DNA of 64,000 nt from Enterocloster hominis (ex Liu et al. 2021) (GTDB lineage Bacteria; Bacillota; Clostridia; Lachnospirales; Lachnospiraceae). Below are positions 1 to 8,256 of the stretch, in pieces. The stretch covers positions 53,565 to 117,564 of the forward strand of contig JACRTJ010000024.1 in NCBI GenBank assembly GCA_014385265.1, written 5' to 3'. The position numbers and the translations under genes were made by a program. Position 1 is the first letter of the stretch. Every line of letters begins with the position of its first letter. The notes beneath the pieces are model-generated. The model saw only the letters and a list, made by a program, of their open reading frames with translations. It did not search any database and was not told the origin of the DNA.

Positions 1-1
1 C

Positions 2-673
2 AATGTGGCCGGAAGCTTCAATGATAAGATCGGTGTGGACGGCGTGATCCTCACAAAGCTGGACGGTGACACCAGAGGCGGCGCGGCGCTTTCGATCCGC
101 TCTGTCACAGGCCGCCCCATCCTGTATGTGGGTATGGGAGAAAAGCTTTCCGACCTGGAACAGTTTTATCCCGACCGGATGGCTTCCAGGATCCTGGGAA
201 TGGGCGATATCCTTTCCTTGATCGAAAAAGCCGAGTTTGAGGTGAGCGAAGAGAAGGCAAAGGAAATGAGCCAGAAGCTCCGCAAAGCCGAATTTGATTT
301 CAACGATTTCCTGGATCAGATGAACCAGATCAAAAAGATGGGCGGTATGGGCAGCATCCTGAATATGATGCCCGGAATGTCCCAGCTGAAGGGAAATGTT
401 GATATAGACGAGAAATCCATGGACCGTGTGGAGGCTATTATCCTCTCGATGACAAAGGAGGAGCGCGCCAACCCGTCGATCTTAAATCCTTCCAGGAAGC
501 AGAGGATCGCCAGGGGAGCAGGCGTGGAGGTGGCCGAGGTCAACCGGATCGTCAAGCAGTTTGAACAGTCCAAAAAGCTGATGAAGCAGCTTCCCGGTAT
601 GATGGGCGGCAGGCGCAAAGGCGGGCTGGGAGGACTTTCGGGCATGATGGGCAAATTCAAGATGCCGTTTTAG
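2..673 (+). CDS. ffh: Signal recognition particle protein Ffh, C-terminal part (cut by window edge)
   Basis: This is the 3' part of the SRP GTPase that binds signal peptides and SRP RNA and delivers ribosome-nascent chains to FtsY. The reading frame is open to the left edge, so the real start lies outside the window. Visible are the end of the G domain (TKLDGDTRGGAALS, the guanine-specificity and closing-loop region) and the methionine-rich M domain with the GGMGS and MMPGMSQ loops and a basic RKQRIARGAG segment. The protein ends with the Gly/Met-rich tail typical of Ffh. rpsP follows 78 bases later, the standard Firmicutes order, but ftsY is not upstream here (it lies near 45 kb on the other strand). 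Confidence 0.97.
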   Translation, partial: NVAGSFNDKIGVDGVILTKLDGDTRGGAALSIRSVTGRPILYVGMGEKLSDLEQFYPDRMASRILGMGDILSLIEKAEFEVSEEKAKEMSQKLRKAEFDFNDFLDQMNQIKKMGGMGSILNMMPGMSQLKGNVDIDEKSMDRVEAIILSMTKEERANPSILNPSRKQRIARGAGVEVAEVNRIVKQFEQSKKLMKQLPGMMGGRRKGGLGGLSGMMGKFKMPF

Positions 674-751
674 CCCGCAGAAACGACAGCAGATGCATTT
701 TATGCATGGCTTATAAAAACTTTTTTAAATAATCATGGAGGTAAAAGTATA

Positions 752-997
752 ATGGCAGTAAAGATGAGATTAAGAAGAATGGGTCAGAAGAAGGCTCCTT
801 TTTATAGAGTCGTAGTTGCAGATTCCCGCTCCCCGAGAGATGGAAGATTTATCGAGGAGGTTGGTATCTACGATCCCAACACTGAGCCCAGCACCATCAA
901 ATTCAACGAGGAAGCAGCTAAGAAGTGGTTAGCAACAGGCGCACAGCCGACTGAGACCGTTGGCAAGCTCTTAAAGGCAGCCGGCATCACCCAGTAA
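752..997 (+). CDS. rpsP: 30S ribosomal protein S16
   Basis: Small-subunit protein of 81 residues that stabilises the 16S rRNA 5' and central domains. The N-terminus ([22 protein letters not shown]) and the [19 protein letters not shown] segment are diagnostic for S16. The start is fixed by the ggaggt site about 10 bases upstream. It sits between ffh and khpA, the conserved order in Bacillota. The leader at 674-751 contains a small GATGCAT/ATGCAT hairpin followed by an A/T-rich stretch, but no clear terminator or promoter. Confidence 0.98.
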   Translation: MAVKMRLRRMGQKKAPFYRVVVADSRSPRDGRFIEEVGIYDPNTEPSTIKFNEEAAKKWLATGAQPTETVGKLLKAAGITQ

Positions 998-1011
998 TGT
1001 GAGGTGTTTTC

Positions 1012-1239
1012 ATGAAGGAACTGGTTGAAGTTATCGCCAAAGCACTGGTTGATAATCCAGACGAGGTTGTGGTTACAGAATCTGAGAACGACGACGAATT
1101 AGTCATCGAGCTCAAGGTTGCTCCTTCTGACATGGGAAAGGTCATCGGCAAGCAGGGAAGGATCGCAAAGGCCATCCGCTCCGTTGTCAAGGCCGCATCT
1201 TCCAGACTGGAAAAGAAGGTTATGGTTGAGATTCAGTAA
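1012..1239 (+). CDS. khpA: KhpA family KH-domain RNA-binding protein
   Basis: 75-residue single KH-domain protein (YlqC/KhpA family). Family members form a small-RNA and mRNA-binding partner of KhpB/EloR and affect cell elongation and division. The GxxG RNA-binding loop is visible as GKQG at residues 46-49, followed by the expected IAKAIRSVVKAA helix. It starts 14 bases after rpsP with a gaggtg site. The rpsP-khpA-rimM order is standard in Bacillota. Confidence 0.93.
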   Translation: MKELVEVIAKALVDNPDEVVVTESENDDELVIELKVAPSDMGKVIGKQGRIAKAIRSVVKAASSRLEKKVMVEIQ

Positions 1240-1246
1240 CGTTCAT

Positions 1247-1287
1247 AAAAGACTGGGGTCAGAGAAATTTGATCACAGTCTTTTTTG
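1247..1287 (+). terminator. Terminator or attenuator between khpA and rimM
   Basis: AAAGACTG pairs with CAGTCTTT across a loop of about 22 bases that itself holds a short GGTCA/TGATC pairing, followed by a run of six T. The position just after khpA suggests partial termination that lowers rimM-trmD expression relative to the ribosomal protein gene. Confidence 0.65.
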
Positions 1288-1357
1288 TACGGCTGCGGAC
1301 CGCGCGCCAGGGACATGGGCCGCTGTGCGCCGGTTCCGCTTTTGAAAGGATGGAACA

Positions 1358-1870
1358 ATGGAAAATCTGCTTCGCGTCGGTGTGATCACATCGGCTCACG
1401 GTGTCCGGGGAGAAGTGAAGGTATTCCCTACTACGGACGATAACAGCCGTTTCAAGACATTAAAACACGTCCTCATGGACACAGGAAAAGAAAAAATACC
1501 CTTGGAGATCGAGCATGTGAAATTTTTTAAAAACATGGTCATTTTAAAATTCAAGGGGTTTGACAATAAGAATGACGTGGAGATGTGGCGTCAGAGGGAT
1601 CTTCTGATCACCAGGGACCAGGCAGTGGAGCTTGCGCCGGACGAAAACTTCATTGCTGACCTCATTGGCCTTACAGCCGTAACAGATGAAGGGGTGGTCC
1701 TGGGTACTCTTACGGATGTGCTCCAGACCGGGGCCAACGACGTGTACTGCGTAAAAATGGAGAACGGAAAGGAGCTTCTCCTGCCGGCCATTAAAGACTG
1801 CATCTTAAACGTGGATCTGGAAAAACAGGAGATGCTGGTCCATGTGCTGGACGGCCTCCTGGATCTGTAA
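1358..1870 (+). CDS. rimM: Ribosome maturation factor RimM
   Basis: 170 residues, the usual RimM length. RimM binds S19 and helps mature the 30S head. The N-terminal beta-barrel begins with [15 protein letters not shown] (residues about 8-22). The C-terminal PRC-barrel half holds [20 protein letters not shown] and ends [17 protein letters not shown]. The start follows gaaagga. trmD begins 12 bases later, so the two are co-translated candidates, as in most bacteria. Confidence 0.96.
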   Translation: MENLLRVGVITSAHGVRGEVKVFPTTDDNSRFKTLKHVLMDTGKEKIPLEIEHVKFFKNMVILKFKGFDNKNDVEMWRQRDLLITRDQAVELAPDENFIADLIGLTAVTDEGVVLGTLTDVLQTGANDVYCVKMENGKELLLPAIKDCILNVDLEKQEMLVHVLDGLLDL

Positions 1871-1882
1871 TGGAGGAAGACC

Positions 1883-2644
1883 ATGAATTTTCATGTAATG
1901 ACATTGTTTCCGGAAATGGTCATGAACGGGTTAAATACCAGTATCCTGGGACGGGCCGCCTCCAATGGGCTTCTGGCCTTTGAGGCCATCAACATCCGTG
2001 ATTACACCCTGGAGCGCCACGGAAAGGTGGACGACTACCCTTACGGCGGAGGCGCCGGAATGGTCATGCAGGCGGAGCCCATTTACCGCGCCTATACGGC
2101 ACTCTGCGACCGCATCGGCCACAGGCCCCGGGTGGTTTACATGACGCCCCAGGGACGGACCTTTACCCAGAAGATCGCCGAGGAACTGGCAAAGGAAGAG
2201 GAGCTGGTTTTTCTCTGCGGCCATTATGAGGGCGTGGATGAGCGGGTCCTGGAAATGATCGCCACCGATTATCTTTCTGCGGGAGATTATGTGCTCACCG
2301 GCGGCGAGCTGCCGGCCATGATGATGATCGACTGTATTTCCAGGCTGGTGCCCGGCGTTTTAAATAACGACGTTTCGGCGGAGTTTGAATCCTTCCACGA
2401 TAATCTCCTGGAATATCCCCAGTACAGCCGTCCCGAGGAATTTATGGGAAAAAAGGTGCCGGAGATCCTTCTTTCTGGCCATCATGCCAATATTGAAAAA
2501 TGGAGACGGGAGCAGTCCATTATCCGGACCCTGGAACGGAGGCCGGAGCTTTTGGAGGAAGCGGTGCTCTCCAAAAAGGAAAAGCTCTTCCTGGAGGAGC
2601 TTTTGAGAAAAAAGGCGGAAAACCAGGAAGAAGATACGATTTAG
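1883..2644 (+). CDS. trmD: tRNA (guanine-N1)-methyltransferase TrmD
   Basis: Transfers methyl from S-adenosylmethionine to N1 of G37 in tRNAs, preventing +1 frameshifting. 253 residues, full length. Visible are YPYGGGAGMVMQAEP (51-65), GHYEGVDERV (113-122) and the trefoil-knot segment LSAGDYVLTGGELPAMMMID (131-150). The position matching the E. coli catalytic Asp169 is Glu169 here (FESF), and the following LLEYPQYSRP also carries Glu where E. coli has Asp. As far as I recall Clostridia commonly have Glu here, so the enzyme is probably active. Ribosome site ggaggaagacc precedes the ATG. Confidence 0.97.
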   Translation: MNFHVMTLFPEMVMNGLNTSILGRAASNGLLAFEAINIRDYTLERHGKVDDYPYGGGAGMVMQAEPIYRAYTALCDRIGHRPRVVYMTPQGRTFTQKIAEELAKEEELVFLCGHYEGVDERVLEMIATDYLSAGDYVLTGGELPAMMMIDCISRLVPGVLNNDVSAEFESFHDNLLEYPQYSRPEEFMGKKVPEILLSGHHANIEKWRREQSIIRTLERRPELLEEAVLSKKEKLFLEELLRKKAENQEEDTI

Positions 2645-2647
2645 TCC

Positions 2648-2676
2648 TTGCAATTTGGACAGACATATGCTATAAT
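2648..2676 (+). promoter_or_regulatory. Promoter of rplS
   Basis: TTGCAA, a 17-base spacer and TATAAT, with an extended -10 (TGC directly before TATAAT). It lies just after the trmD stop and gives rplS an independent transcript with a leader of about 85 bases. Confidence 0.85.
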
Positions 2677-2683
2677 CATAAAC

Positions 2684-2768
2684 CGTGAAATAAGAGATGG
2701 TCCGCTGCCGCGTACTGATACTCATACCGCGGGTAAGAACATCGAATACTTTAAGGAGGTTCATGAAT
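2684..2768 (+). ncRNA. Candidate L19 mRNA leader structure
   Basis: The leader between the promoter and rplS contains CCGCTGCCGCG and a downstream ACCGCGGGTAAGAAC that can pair, then the ribosome site AAGGAGG. Position and CGGGTAAGAAC-like block resemble the Firmicutes L19 leader used for autogenous control. I could not score it against the covariance model. Confidence 0.5.
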
Positions 2769-3116
2769 ATGAACGAAATTATCAAGAATATCGAAGCCGC
2801 CCAGTTAAAGGAAACTGTACCGAGCTTCAACGTAGGTGACACTGTAAGAGTATCTGCTAAGATCCGCGAGGGCAACCGCGAGAGAATCCAGGTGTTCGAG
2901 GGAACTGTTATCAAGAGACAGAACGGCGGAGTAAGAGAGACCTTCACTGTCAGAAAGAATTCCAACGGCATCGGCGTTGAAAAGACCTGGCCGCTTCATT
3001 CTCCGTCTGTTGAGAATATCGAAGTTGTAAGAAGAGGTAAAGTACGCCGTGCAAAACTGAACTACTTAAGAACAAGAGTAGGTAAGGCTGCTAAGGTTAA
3101 AGAGTTAGTAAAATAA
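2769..3116 (+). CDS. rplS: 50S ribosomal protein L19
   Basis: 115-residue L19 at the 30S-50S interface. Diagnostic segments are [38 protein letters not shown] and [16 protein letters not shown]. The ATG at 2769 is preferred because AAGGAGGT (2753-2760) is 8 bases upstream. The ATG at 2763 would be only 2 bases from it, and the in-frame codon at 2697 has no family support. The gene has its own promoter and terminator and is therefore a separate unit in this cluster. Confidence 0.96.
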   Translation: MNEIIKNIEAAQLKETVPSFNVGDTVRVSAKIREGNRERIQVFEGTVIKRQNGGVRETFTVRKNSNGIGVEKTWPLHSPSVENIEVVRRGKVRRAKLNYLRTRVGKAAKVKELVK

Positions 3117-3133
3117 TTTGTAACTGGCAGAAT

Positions 3134-3167
3134 GAGGGGAACAATGAAAATTGTCCCCCTCTTTTTT
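3134..3167 (+). terminator. Rho-independent terminator after rplS
   Basis: A strong stem of GAGGGG-ACAAT and ATTGT-CCCCTC with a GAAA tetraloop, followed by six T. An in-frame ATG for lepB falls at its left edge, which rules that codon out as the start. Confidence 0.9.
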
Positions 3168-3188
3168 CAATATTCCGGAGGTGCTTTT

Positions 3189-3752
3189 GTGGAATTTTAC
3201 CATGAAAAGGATGAGAACCGGCTCCATTCGGTGGTCAACTGGATCGTAGACATCGCGGTGGTCATCGCCTTCGCCTGCTATCTGGTCTATGGCTTTGGAG
3301 GCCGGATCGAGGTAAACGGCGGCTCCATGAAGCCGGCACTGGACTCCGGCGACGTGGTTTTAGTAAACCGGCTGGCGTATGCCCTGGGAAGTCCCAGGCG
3401 GTTTGATATCGCAGTGTTTTCCCAGGGGGATCAGACTTTTAATATGAAGCGGATCATTGGCCTTCCGGGTGAAACAGTGCAGATCAGGGAGAATCAGGTC
3501 TATATCAATGGAGAACCTCTGGAAGCAGAGGGGGCGCTGGACGCGGCCTCCATCGCCGGGCTGGCAGAATATCCCATGGAGCTTTCCGAGGATGAATATT
3601 TTCTCTTGGGAGATAACAGGGAGTCCAGTGAGGACAGCCGTTTTTCCAGCATCGGGAATGTAAAAAGGGACCAGCTGATCGGGAAGGTATGGTTCAGGAT
3701 CCAGCCGTTTTCCCAGTTCGGGCCGGTCAGTCTGAAAGGAGAAGAAGGATGA
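3189..3752 (+). CDS. lepB: Signal peptidase I
   Basis: Membrane-anchored serine/lysine protease that removes signal peptides from exported proteins. From the GTG at 3189 (187 residues) there is one N-terminal membrane segment (about 17-36), then the catalytic Ser46 in NGGSMKPAL and Lys87 in NMKRIIGLPGE. The final box LGDNRESSEDSRF is also present. The GTG start has GGAGGT 6 bases upstream. An upstream in-frame ATG (3132) abuts the rplS terminator and was rejected. The stop codon overlaps the ATG of rbgA (ATGA). Confidence 0.95.
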   Translation: MEFYHEKDENRLHSVVNWIVDIAVVIAFACYLVYGFGGRIEVNGGSMKPALDSGDVVLVNRLAYALGSPRRFDIAVFSQGDQTFNMKRIIGLPGETVQIRENQVYINGEPLEAEGALDAASIAGLAEYPMELSEDEYFLLGDNRESSEDSRFSSIGNVKRDQLIGKVWFRIQPFSQFGPVSLKGEEG

Positions 3753-4621
3753 ATATACAGTGGTATCCGGGCCATATGACAAAGGCCAAAAGGGCCATGC
3801 AGGAGGATATTAAGCTGATCGATCTGATCATCGAGCTGGTGGATGCCAGGGCGCCTTTATCCAGCCGGAATCCGGACATCGACGATCTGGGCCGGGGAAA
3901 GGCACGGATGGTGCTGCTCAATAAGGCGGATCTGGCCAGTGAGGCCGGAAATGCTGCCTGGACCCGGTATTTTGAAGCCAAGGGCTTCCAGGTGATGAAG
4001 ATCGACGCCCGACAGAAGGCTTCCTTAAAGCAGATCCATAGTGTGATCCAGGAGGCATGTAAGGAAAAGATCGAGCGGGACCGGAGGCGCGGGATCTTAA
4101 ACCGGCCGGTGCGGGCCATGGTGGCAGGGATCCCCAATGTGGGAAAATCCACGTTTATCAACAGCTTTGCCGGAAAGGCAGCGGCTAAAACAGGAAATAA
4201 GCCGGGCGTTACCAAGGGAAACCAGTGGATCCGTCTGAATAAGCAGGTGGAGCTTCTGGATACGCCAGGGATCCTGTGGCCAAAATTTGAGGACCAGTCC
4301 GTGGGCCTTAAGCTGGCGTTTTTGGGATCCATCAACGACGAGATCCTGAATAAGGACGAGCTGGCAGCAGAGCTCTGCGCATTTTTACTGAAGGCATATC
4401 CGGGGCTTCTGGCGGAGCGGTACGGGATCCCGGAGGACCGGTCTCCCCACGAGCTTCTGGAGCAGATCGCCATTGCCAGGTCCTGCCTCTTAAAGGGCGG
4501 CGGCTATGATGTTCCCAGGGCAGCAAGGCTTTTGCTGGAGGATTTCCGCAGCGGAAAGCTGGGGCGGATCACACTGGAATTTCCGGAAAATCCCGGATTA
4601 CAGGAAAATAAGAACAATTAG
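3749..4621 (+). CDS. rbgA: Ribosome biogenesis GTPase RbgA (YlqF)
   Basis: Circularly permuted GTPase needed for late 50S assembly. G4 (NKAD, 58-61) precedes G1 (GIPNVGKS, 127-134) and G3 (DTPG, 171-174), the hallmark permutation. A C-terminal ANTAR-like helical region follows. The N-terminus MNIQWYPGHMTKAKR is the family signature, which fixes the ATG at 3749. It overlaps lepB by four bases. Order lepB-rbgA-rnhB matches B. subtilis-type clusters. Confidence 0.96.
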   Translation: MNIQWYPGHMTKAKRAMQEDIKLIDLIIELVDARAPLSSRNPDIDDLGRGKARMVLLNKADLASEAGNAAWTRYFEAKGFQVMKIDARQKASLKQIHSVIQEACKEKIERDRRRGILNRPVRAMVAGIPNVGKSTFINSFAGKAAAKTGNKPGVTKGNQWIRLNKQVELLDTPGILWPKFEDQSVGLKLAFLGSINDEILNKDELAAELCAFLLKAYPGLLAERYGIPEDRSPHELLEQIAIARSCLLKGGGYDVPRAARLLLEDFRSGKLGRITLEFPENPGLQENKNN

Positions 4622-4677
4622 GAGGCCGGCGGCAGAGGAGAGTCTGTCTGCTGCCGGATCTGCAAAGGAAGGCACAT

Positions 4678-5319
4678 ATGGCAAGAACACTGACAGGAGA
4701 ACGGCTGGAGAAGGAGCTTTTACGGCTGGAGGCCATGAAGGCATACGAAAAGGAGAATAAGGACTGTGCCCTGATCTGCGGGATCGACGAGGCAGGAAGA
4801 GGGCCGCTGGCGGGACCGGTGGCTGCCGGGGCGGTGATCCTTCCCAGGGACTGCACCATCCTGTATCTCAACGATTCAAAGAAGCTGTCGGAAAAGCGGC
4901 GGGAGGAGCTGTTCCTGGAGATAAAGGAAAAGGCCCTGGCTTGGAATGTGGCGGTGGTCTCCCCGGCCAGGATCGATGAGATCAACATCCTCCAGGCCAC
5001 CTATGAGGCCATGCGGGCGGCCATCGGCGGCCTTTCCCAGACGCCGGACCTGCTTTTAAACGATGCGGTCACCATTCCGGGAATGGAGATCCCGCAGATT
5101 CCCATTGTCAAGGGAGACGCCAAAAGCGTATCCATAGCCGCGGCCAGCATCCTGGCCAAGGTTACCAGGGACCATCTGATGGCGGAGTATGACAAGCTGT
5201 ATCCCGGGTATGGATTTGCAAAGCATAAGGGCTACGGAACTGCGGCCCATATTGCAGCCTTAAGGGAACTGGGTCCGTCGCCCATCCACCGGAGGACCTT
5301 TATTAAAAATTTCGTGTAG
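4678..5319 (+). CDS. rnhB: Ribonuclease HII
   Basis: Cleaves RNA in RNA/DNA hybrids and single ribonucleotides in DNA. The catalytic GIDEAGRGPLAGP motif (Asp37, Glu38) is present, followed by LNDSKKLSEKRRE and a late KGDAKSVSIAAASILAKVTRD block. A coiled basic N-terminal extension of about 30 residues precedes the core, as in many Clostridia. 213 residues. The ATG follows aaggaaggcac. Confidence 0.96.
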   Translation: MARTLTGERLEKELLRLEAMKAYEKENKDCALICGIDEAGRGPLAGPVAAGAVILPRDCTILYLNDSKKLSEKRREELFLEIKEKALAWNVAVVSPARIDEINILQATYEAMRAAIGGLSQTPDLLLNDAVTIPGMEIPQIPIVKGDAKSVSIAAASILAKVTRDHLMAEYDKLYPGYGFAKHKGYGTAAHIAALRELGPSPIHRRTFIKNFV

Positions 5320-5337
5320 CTTCGGAAAGGAGCCTTT

Positions 5338-5685
5338 GTGGGACAGAATAAGCGGATGGAAGGAAGCCGGTATGAGCAGCTGGCGGCCCGGTATCTGGAA
5401 CAGAAAGGGATGGATGTCCTGGAACTGAATTACCGGTGCCGCACCGGCGAGATCGACATCATTGCCAGGGACGGCGGATATCTGGTCTTTGTGGAGGTCA
5501 AATACAGGAAAACGAAAAGGGCCGGATATGCGCTGGAGGCCATCGACAGCCGGAAGGCCGGACAGGTGCGCCGGGTGGCGGCTGTCTATCTTTATGAGCA
5601 CGGATTTCCGGAGTCTGCGGCCTGCCGGTTTGACGCGGTGGGGATCGACGGAGAGCAGATCACACATTTAATAAATGCGTTTTAG
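5338..5685 (+). CDS. YraN/UPF0102 family nuclease-fold protein
   Basis: 115-residue protein of the YraN family, which has a restriction-endonuclease-like fold. Its cellular function is not settled. Visible are the family N-terminus GSRYEQLAARYLEQKGM, the core CRTGEIDIIARDGGYLVFVEVKYRK (E-I-D then E-V-K, the PD-(D/E)xK-like set) and ALEAIDSRKAGQVRRVA. The start is GTG with aaaggag upstream. It is located after rnhB, the common location. Confidence 0.92.
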   Translation: MGQNKRMEGSRYEQLAARYLEQKGMDVLELNYRCRTGEIDIIARDGGYLVFVEVKYRKTKRAGYALEAIDSRKAGQVRRVAAVYLYEHGFPESAACRFDAVGIDGEQITHLINAF

Positions 5686-5700
5686 ACGGGAGAGATATAC

Positions 5701-6561
5701 ATGTATGACTGGAAAAGAAAGGGAGACGGCGGTCTTATAAAGGAAGTCACAAGGGATGGAGTCACGTGGCTTTCCTTCCCGGCCCTGGAAGAAACAGGGC
5801 TTGTGGCCCACGCCTTCTCCACCCGTATGGGCGGTGTGAGCAAAGGGTGCTATTCCACCATGAATTTTTCTTTTACCCGGGGAGACGATCCGGAGGCGGT
5901 ACGGGAAAATTACAGGCGTATGGCAAAGGCCCTGGGCGTGGATGAGACACGCATGGTCCTGACGTGGCAGACCCACACCATCAACGTGCGGACCGTGACC
6001 CCGGAGGATGAGGGAAAGGGGATCGTACAGGAACGGGATTACCGGGATGTGGACGGACTGATCACAGACCGGCCCGGCGTGACGCTGGTGACATTTTTTG
6101 CCGACTGCGTGCCGCTGTATTTTCTGGACCGGAAAAGAAGGGCCATCGGTCTGGCCCATTCGGGCTGGAGAGGGACCGTAAACCGCATGGGCCAGGCGGT
6201 TCTGTCGGCCATGGAAAAGGAGTACGGCACGGATCCGGCTGATGTGACGGCCTGTATCGGCCCCAGCATCTGCCAGGACTGCTATGAAGTGGGAGAGGAA
6301 GTGATCGCTGAATTTGCGGCGGCCTTCCGGGAAGAGCACCACCCGGCGCTTTTCTACAAAAAAGAGAATGGAAAATACCAGCTGGATCTCTGGGAGGCCA
6401 ACCGGATTGTTCTCCGGGAAGCGGGCGTGCCGGAGACAGGGATCTCTGTGACGGATATCTGTACCCACTGCAATCCAGAGCTTTTGTTTTCCCACCGGAC
6501 GTCGGCAGACCGGCGGGGAAATCTCTGTGCATTCCTCTGCTTAAAGGAAGAAGGCAGATAG
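5701..6561 (+). CDS. pgeF: Peptidoglycan editing factor PgeF (YfiH/YlmD family, laccase domain)
   Basis: 286-residue multicopper-oxidase-like family protein. Members act as purine nucleoside phosphorylase/adenosine deaminase in vitro and in E. coli remove misincorporated L-Ser from peptidoglycan precursors. The metal-binding set is visible: TWQTHT, FFADCVPLYF, GLAHSGWRGTV and CTHCNPELLFSHR. It is the last gene of the co-oriented run that starts at lepB. The start is supported by gggagagat upstream. Confidence 0.9.
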   Translation: MYDWKRKGDGGLIKEVTRDGVTWLSFPALEETGLVAHAFSTRMGGVSKGCYSTMNFSFTRGDDPEAVRENYRRMAKALGVDETRMVLTWQTHTINVRTVTPEDEGKGIVQERDYRDVDGLITDRPGVTLVTFFADCVPLYFLDRKRRAIGLAHSGWRGTVNRMGQAVLSAMEKEYGTDPADVTACIGPSICQDCYEVGEEVIAEFAAAFREEHHPALFYKKENGKYQLDLWEANRIVLREAGVPETGISVTDICTHCNPELLFSHRTSADRRGNLCAFLCLKEEGR

Positions 6562-6629
6562 CAGGCCCGGGCTTTGCAAAAAATGACATTTAACGAAAAA
6601 CCTTCTAGTGTATTATTTTCTCCAGAGAC

Positions 6630-6636
6630 CATAATA
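6630..6636 (+). promoter_or_regulatory. Possible forespore (SigG-like) -10 element of the spore protein gene
   Basis: CATAATA matches the SigG -10 pattern CATnhTA upstream of a gene expected to be forespore specific. The -35 region (GTGTATT, 6608-6614) is only a partial match, so this is suggestive. Confidence 0.35.
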
Positions 6637-6701
6637 GGAGTGTACCAAGAAAACGCCGGAAAAAACAAGGCCGGCAAATACACTCAAAAGGAGGGTTTTA
6701 T

Positions 6702-6914
6702 ATGTCCAGTACAAACAATTCTTCCAATCGTATGGTAGTACCGGAGGCCAAGGAGGCCATGGACAAGTTTAAGATGGAGGTGGCCTCTGAGTTAGGAGTG
6801 CCGCTGACCAACGGCTACAATGGAAACCTGACCTCTTACCAGAACGGCAGCGTAGGCGGCTATATGGTGAAGAAGATGATCGAGGAACAGGAGAAGAAGA
6901 TGGCGGGCAAATAA
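6702..6914 (+). CDS. Alpha/beta-type small acid-soluble spore protein
   Basis: 70-residue SASP that coats and protects spore DNA. FKMEVASELGV corresponds to the GPR protease cleavage region, and GNLTSYQNGSVGGYMVKKMI to the conserved DNA-binding C-terminal half. AAGGAGG ribosome site. Monocistronic, bounded by a strong terminator. It is direct evidence that the organism forms endospores. Confidence 0.96.
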   Translation: MSSTNNSSNRMVVPEAKEAMDKFKMEVASELGVPLTNGYNGNLTSYQNGSVGGYMVKKMIEEQEKKMAGK

Positions 6915-6933
6915 AAGCTGCCTGAATCTGACT

Positions 6934-6980
6934 AAAAAAGGCCTTTCCGTCTGGATCGATTCCAGGGAAAGGCCTTTTTC
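6934..6980 (+). terminator. Terminator after the spore protein gene
   Basis: AAAAAAGGCCTTTCC pairs with GGAAAGGCCTTTTT across a loop of about 17 bases. The A and T flanks make it usable on both strands. Confidence 0.9.
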
Positions 6981-7067
6981 CTTATGGTTCCTCTGCTGTC
7001 AGTGTCCATCTTCCACCTCCTTTAAAGCGGGATTTTGCAGGTTTCACAGATTCTGCGGAAAAACTGC

Positions 7068-7096
7068 TTGTATATCGCCTTCATTGCGATTATAAT
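7068..7096 (+). promoter_or_regulatory. Promoter of rsmD-coaD
   Basis: TTGTAT, a 17-base spacer and TATAAT, giving a leader of about 85 bases before rsmD. Confidence 0.75.
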
Positions 7097-7187
7097 TGTG
7101 AAGATACTGGAAACAGAAGGGGATGCGGCAGCATGAGCGTTCCGGTCTCTGGTCCGGAAAAGAAACGACCGCATCGAGAGGTGGCAT

Positions 7188-7748
7188 ATGAGAGTGATCG
7201 CAGGCAGCGCCAGACGGCTGCTTTTGAAGACTGTGGAGGGAATGGACACCCGGCCCACCACAGACCGTATAAAGGAAACCTTATTTAATATGATCCAGAA
7301 CGACCTTTACGGCCGTTCCTTTCTGGATCTGTTTGCCGGAAGCGGGGCCATCGGCATCGAGGCTTTAAGCCGCGGGGCATCGGAGGCTGTATTCATTGAC
7401 AATGGGATCCGCCAGGTATCCTGTATCCGGGACAATCTGAAGACCACAAAGCTGGAATCCGGGGCAAAGGTGTTAAACTGCGGCGTGCTGGAGGGACTTT
7501 CCCGTCTTGGCCGGGACCATGGTGCCTTTGATTTTATATTTATGGATCCGCCCTATGGCTGTGATCTGGAACGCCAGGTACTGGAGGCCTTACAGGATTC
7601 GCCTCTGGCTGACGGTGACACGGTCCTTATTGCGGAGGCTTCCCTGGATACAGATTTTTCCTGGGCAGAGTCCCTGGGCTATGAGATCAGCCGTACCAAG
7701 GAATATAAGACAAACAAACATGTATTTTTTAAAAAGAGGGAAAATTGA
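7188..7748 (+). CDS. rsmD: 16S rRNA (guanine966-N2)-methyltransferase
   Basis: S-adenosylmethionine-dependent methylation of G966 in 16S rRNA. N-terminus [13 protein letters not shown], then [14 protein letters not shown], motif [19 protein letters not shown] and the catalytic FMDPPYG box are all present. 186 residues, standard. The ATG lies 6 bases after gagaggtgg. coaD starts 1 base after its stop, so the pair is probably translationally coupled. Confidence 0.95.
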   Translation: MRVIAGSARRLLLKTVEGMDTRPTTDRIKETLFNMIQNDLYGRSFLDLFAGSGAIGIEALSRGASEAVFIDNGIRQVSCIRDNLKTTKLESGAKVLNCGVLEGLSRLGRDHGAFDFIFMDPPYGCDLERQVLEALQDSPLADGDTVLIAEASLDTDFSWAESLGYEISRTKEYKTNKHVFFKKREN

Positions 7749-7749
7749 G

Positions 7750-8247
7750 ATGAAAAAAGCCATTTATCCGGGAAGCTTTGACCCGGTGACCCTGGGACAT
7801 CTGGATGTGATCCGCCGGGCGTCCCAGCTGTTCGACCACCTGGTGATCGCAGTTTTGCATAACAGTGCGAAAACTCCATTGTTTTCCGTGGAAGAACGTG
7901 TTAAGATGTTAGAAGAAGCGACAAAGGATATTCCCAACGTGGAGGTGAAGGCCTTCGGCGGCCTTACGGTGGAGTTTGCCAGGGAATGCGGGGCCAACGC
8001 CCTGGTCCGGGGGCTTCGTGCGATCACGGATTTTGAATACGAGCTGCAGATCGCCCAGCTGAACCGGGTGATCGCTCCGGATATCGATACCGTATTTCTG
8101 ACCACCAATTTAAAATATGCGTATCTGAGCTCCAGCTCTGTCAAGGAGGTGGCGGCTTACGGCGGTGATATTTCCAATTTTGTGACAGCCGGGGTGGCAG
8201 AAGAGGTACATAAGAAATTTCAGAATAAGATCAGGGGAAAGGAATAA
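7750..8247 (+). CDS. coaD: Phosphopantetheine adenylyltransferase
   Basis: Fourth step of coenzyme A synthesis, converting 4'-phosphopantetheine and ATP to dephospho-CoA. 165 residues. Contains the nucleotidyltransferase [10 protein letters not shown] motif (residues 8-17), [14 protein letters not shown] and the [11 protein letters not shown] box. An upstream in-frame extension (from 7507) overlaps rsmD and is not part of the family, so ATG 7750 is used. CoA is the source of the arm on the two carrier proteins elsewhere in the window. Confidence 0.97.
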   Translation: MKKAIYPGSFDPVTLGHLDVIRRASQLFDHLVIAVLHNSAKTPLFSVEERVKMLEEATKDIPNVEVKAFGGLTVEFARECGANALVRGLRAITDFEYELQIAQLNRVIAPDIDTVFLTTNLKYAYLSSSSVKEVAAYGGDISNFVTAGVAEEVHKKFQNKIRGKE

Positions 8248-8256
8248 GGAAGCAAT

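Noticed and set aside
3132..3188. N-terminal extension of signal peptidase
   Set aside because: It coincides with the rplS terminator, and the GTG at 3189 has a proper ribosome site.
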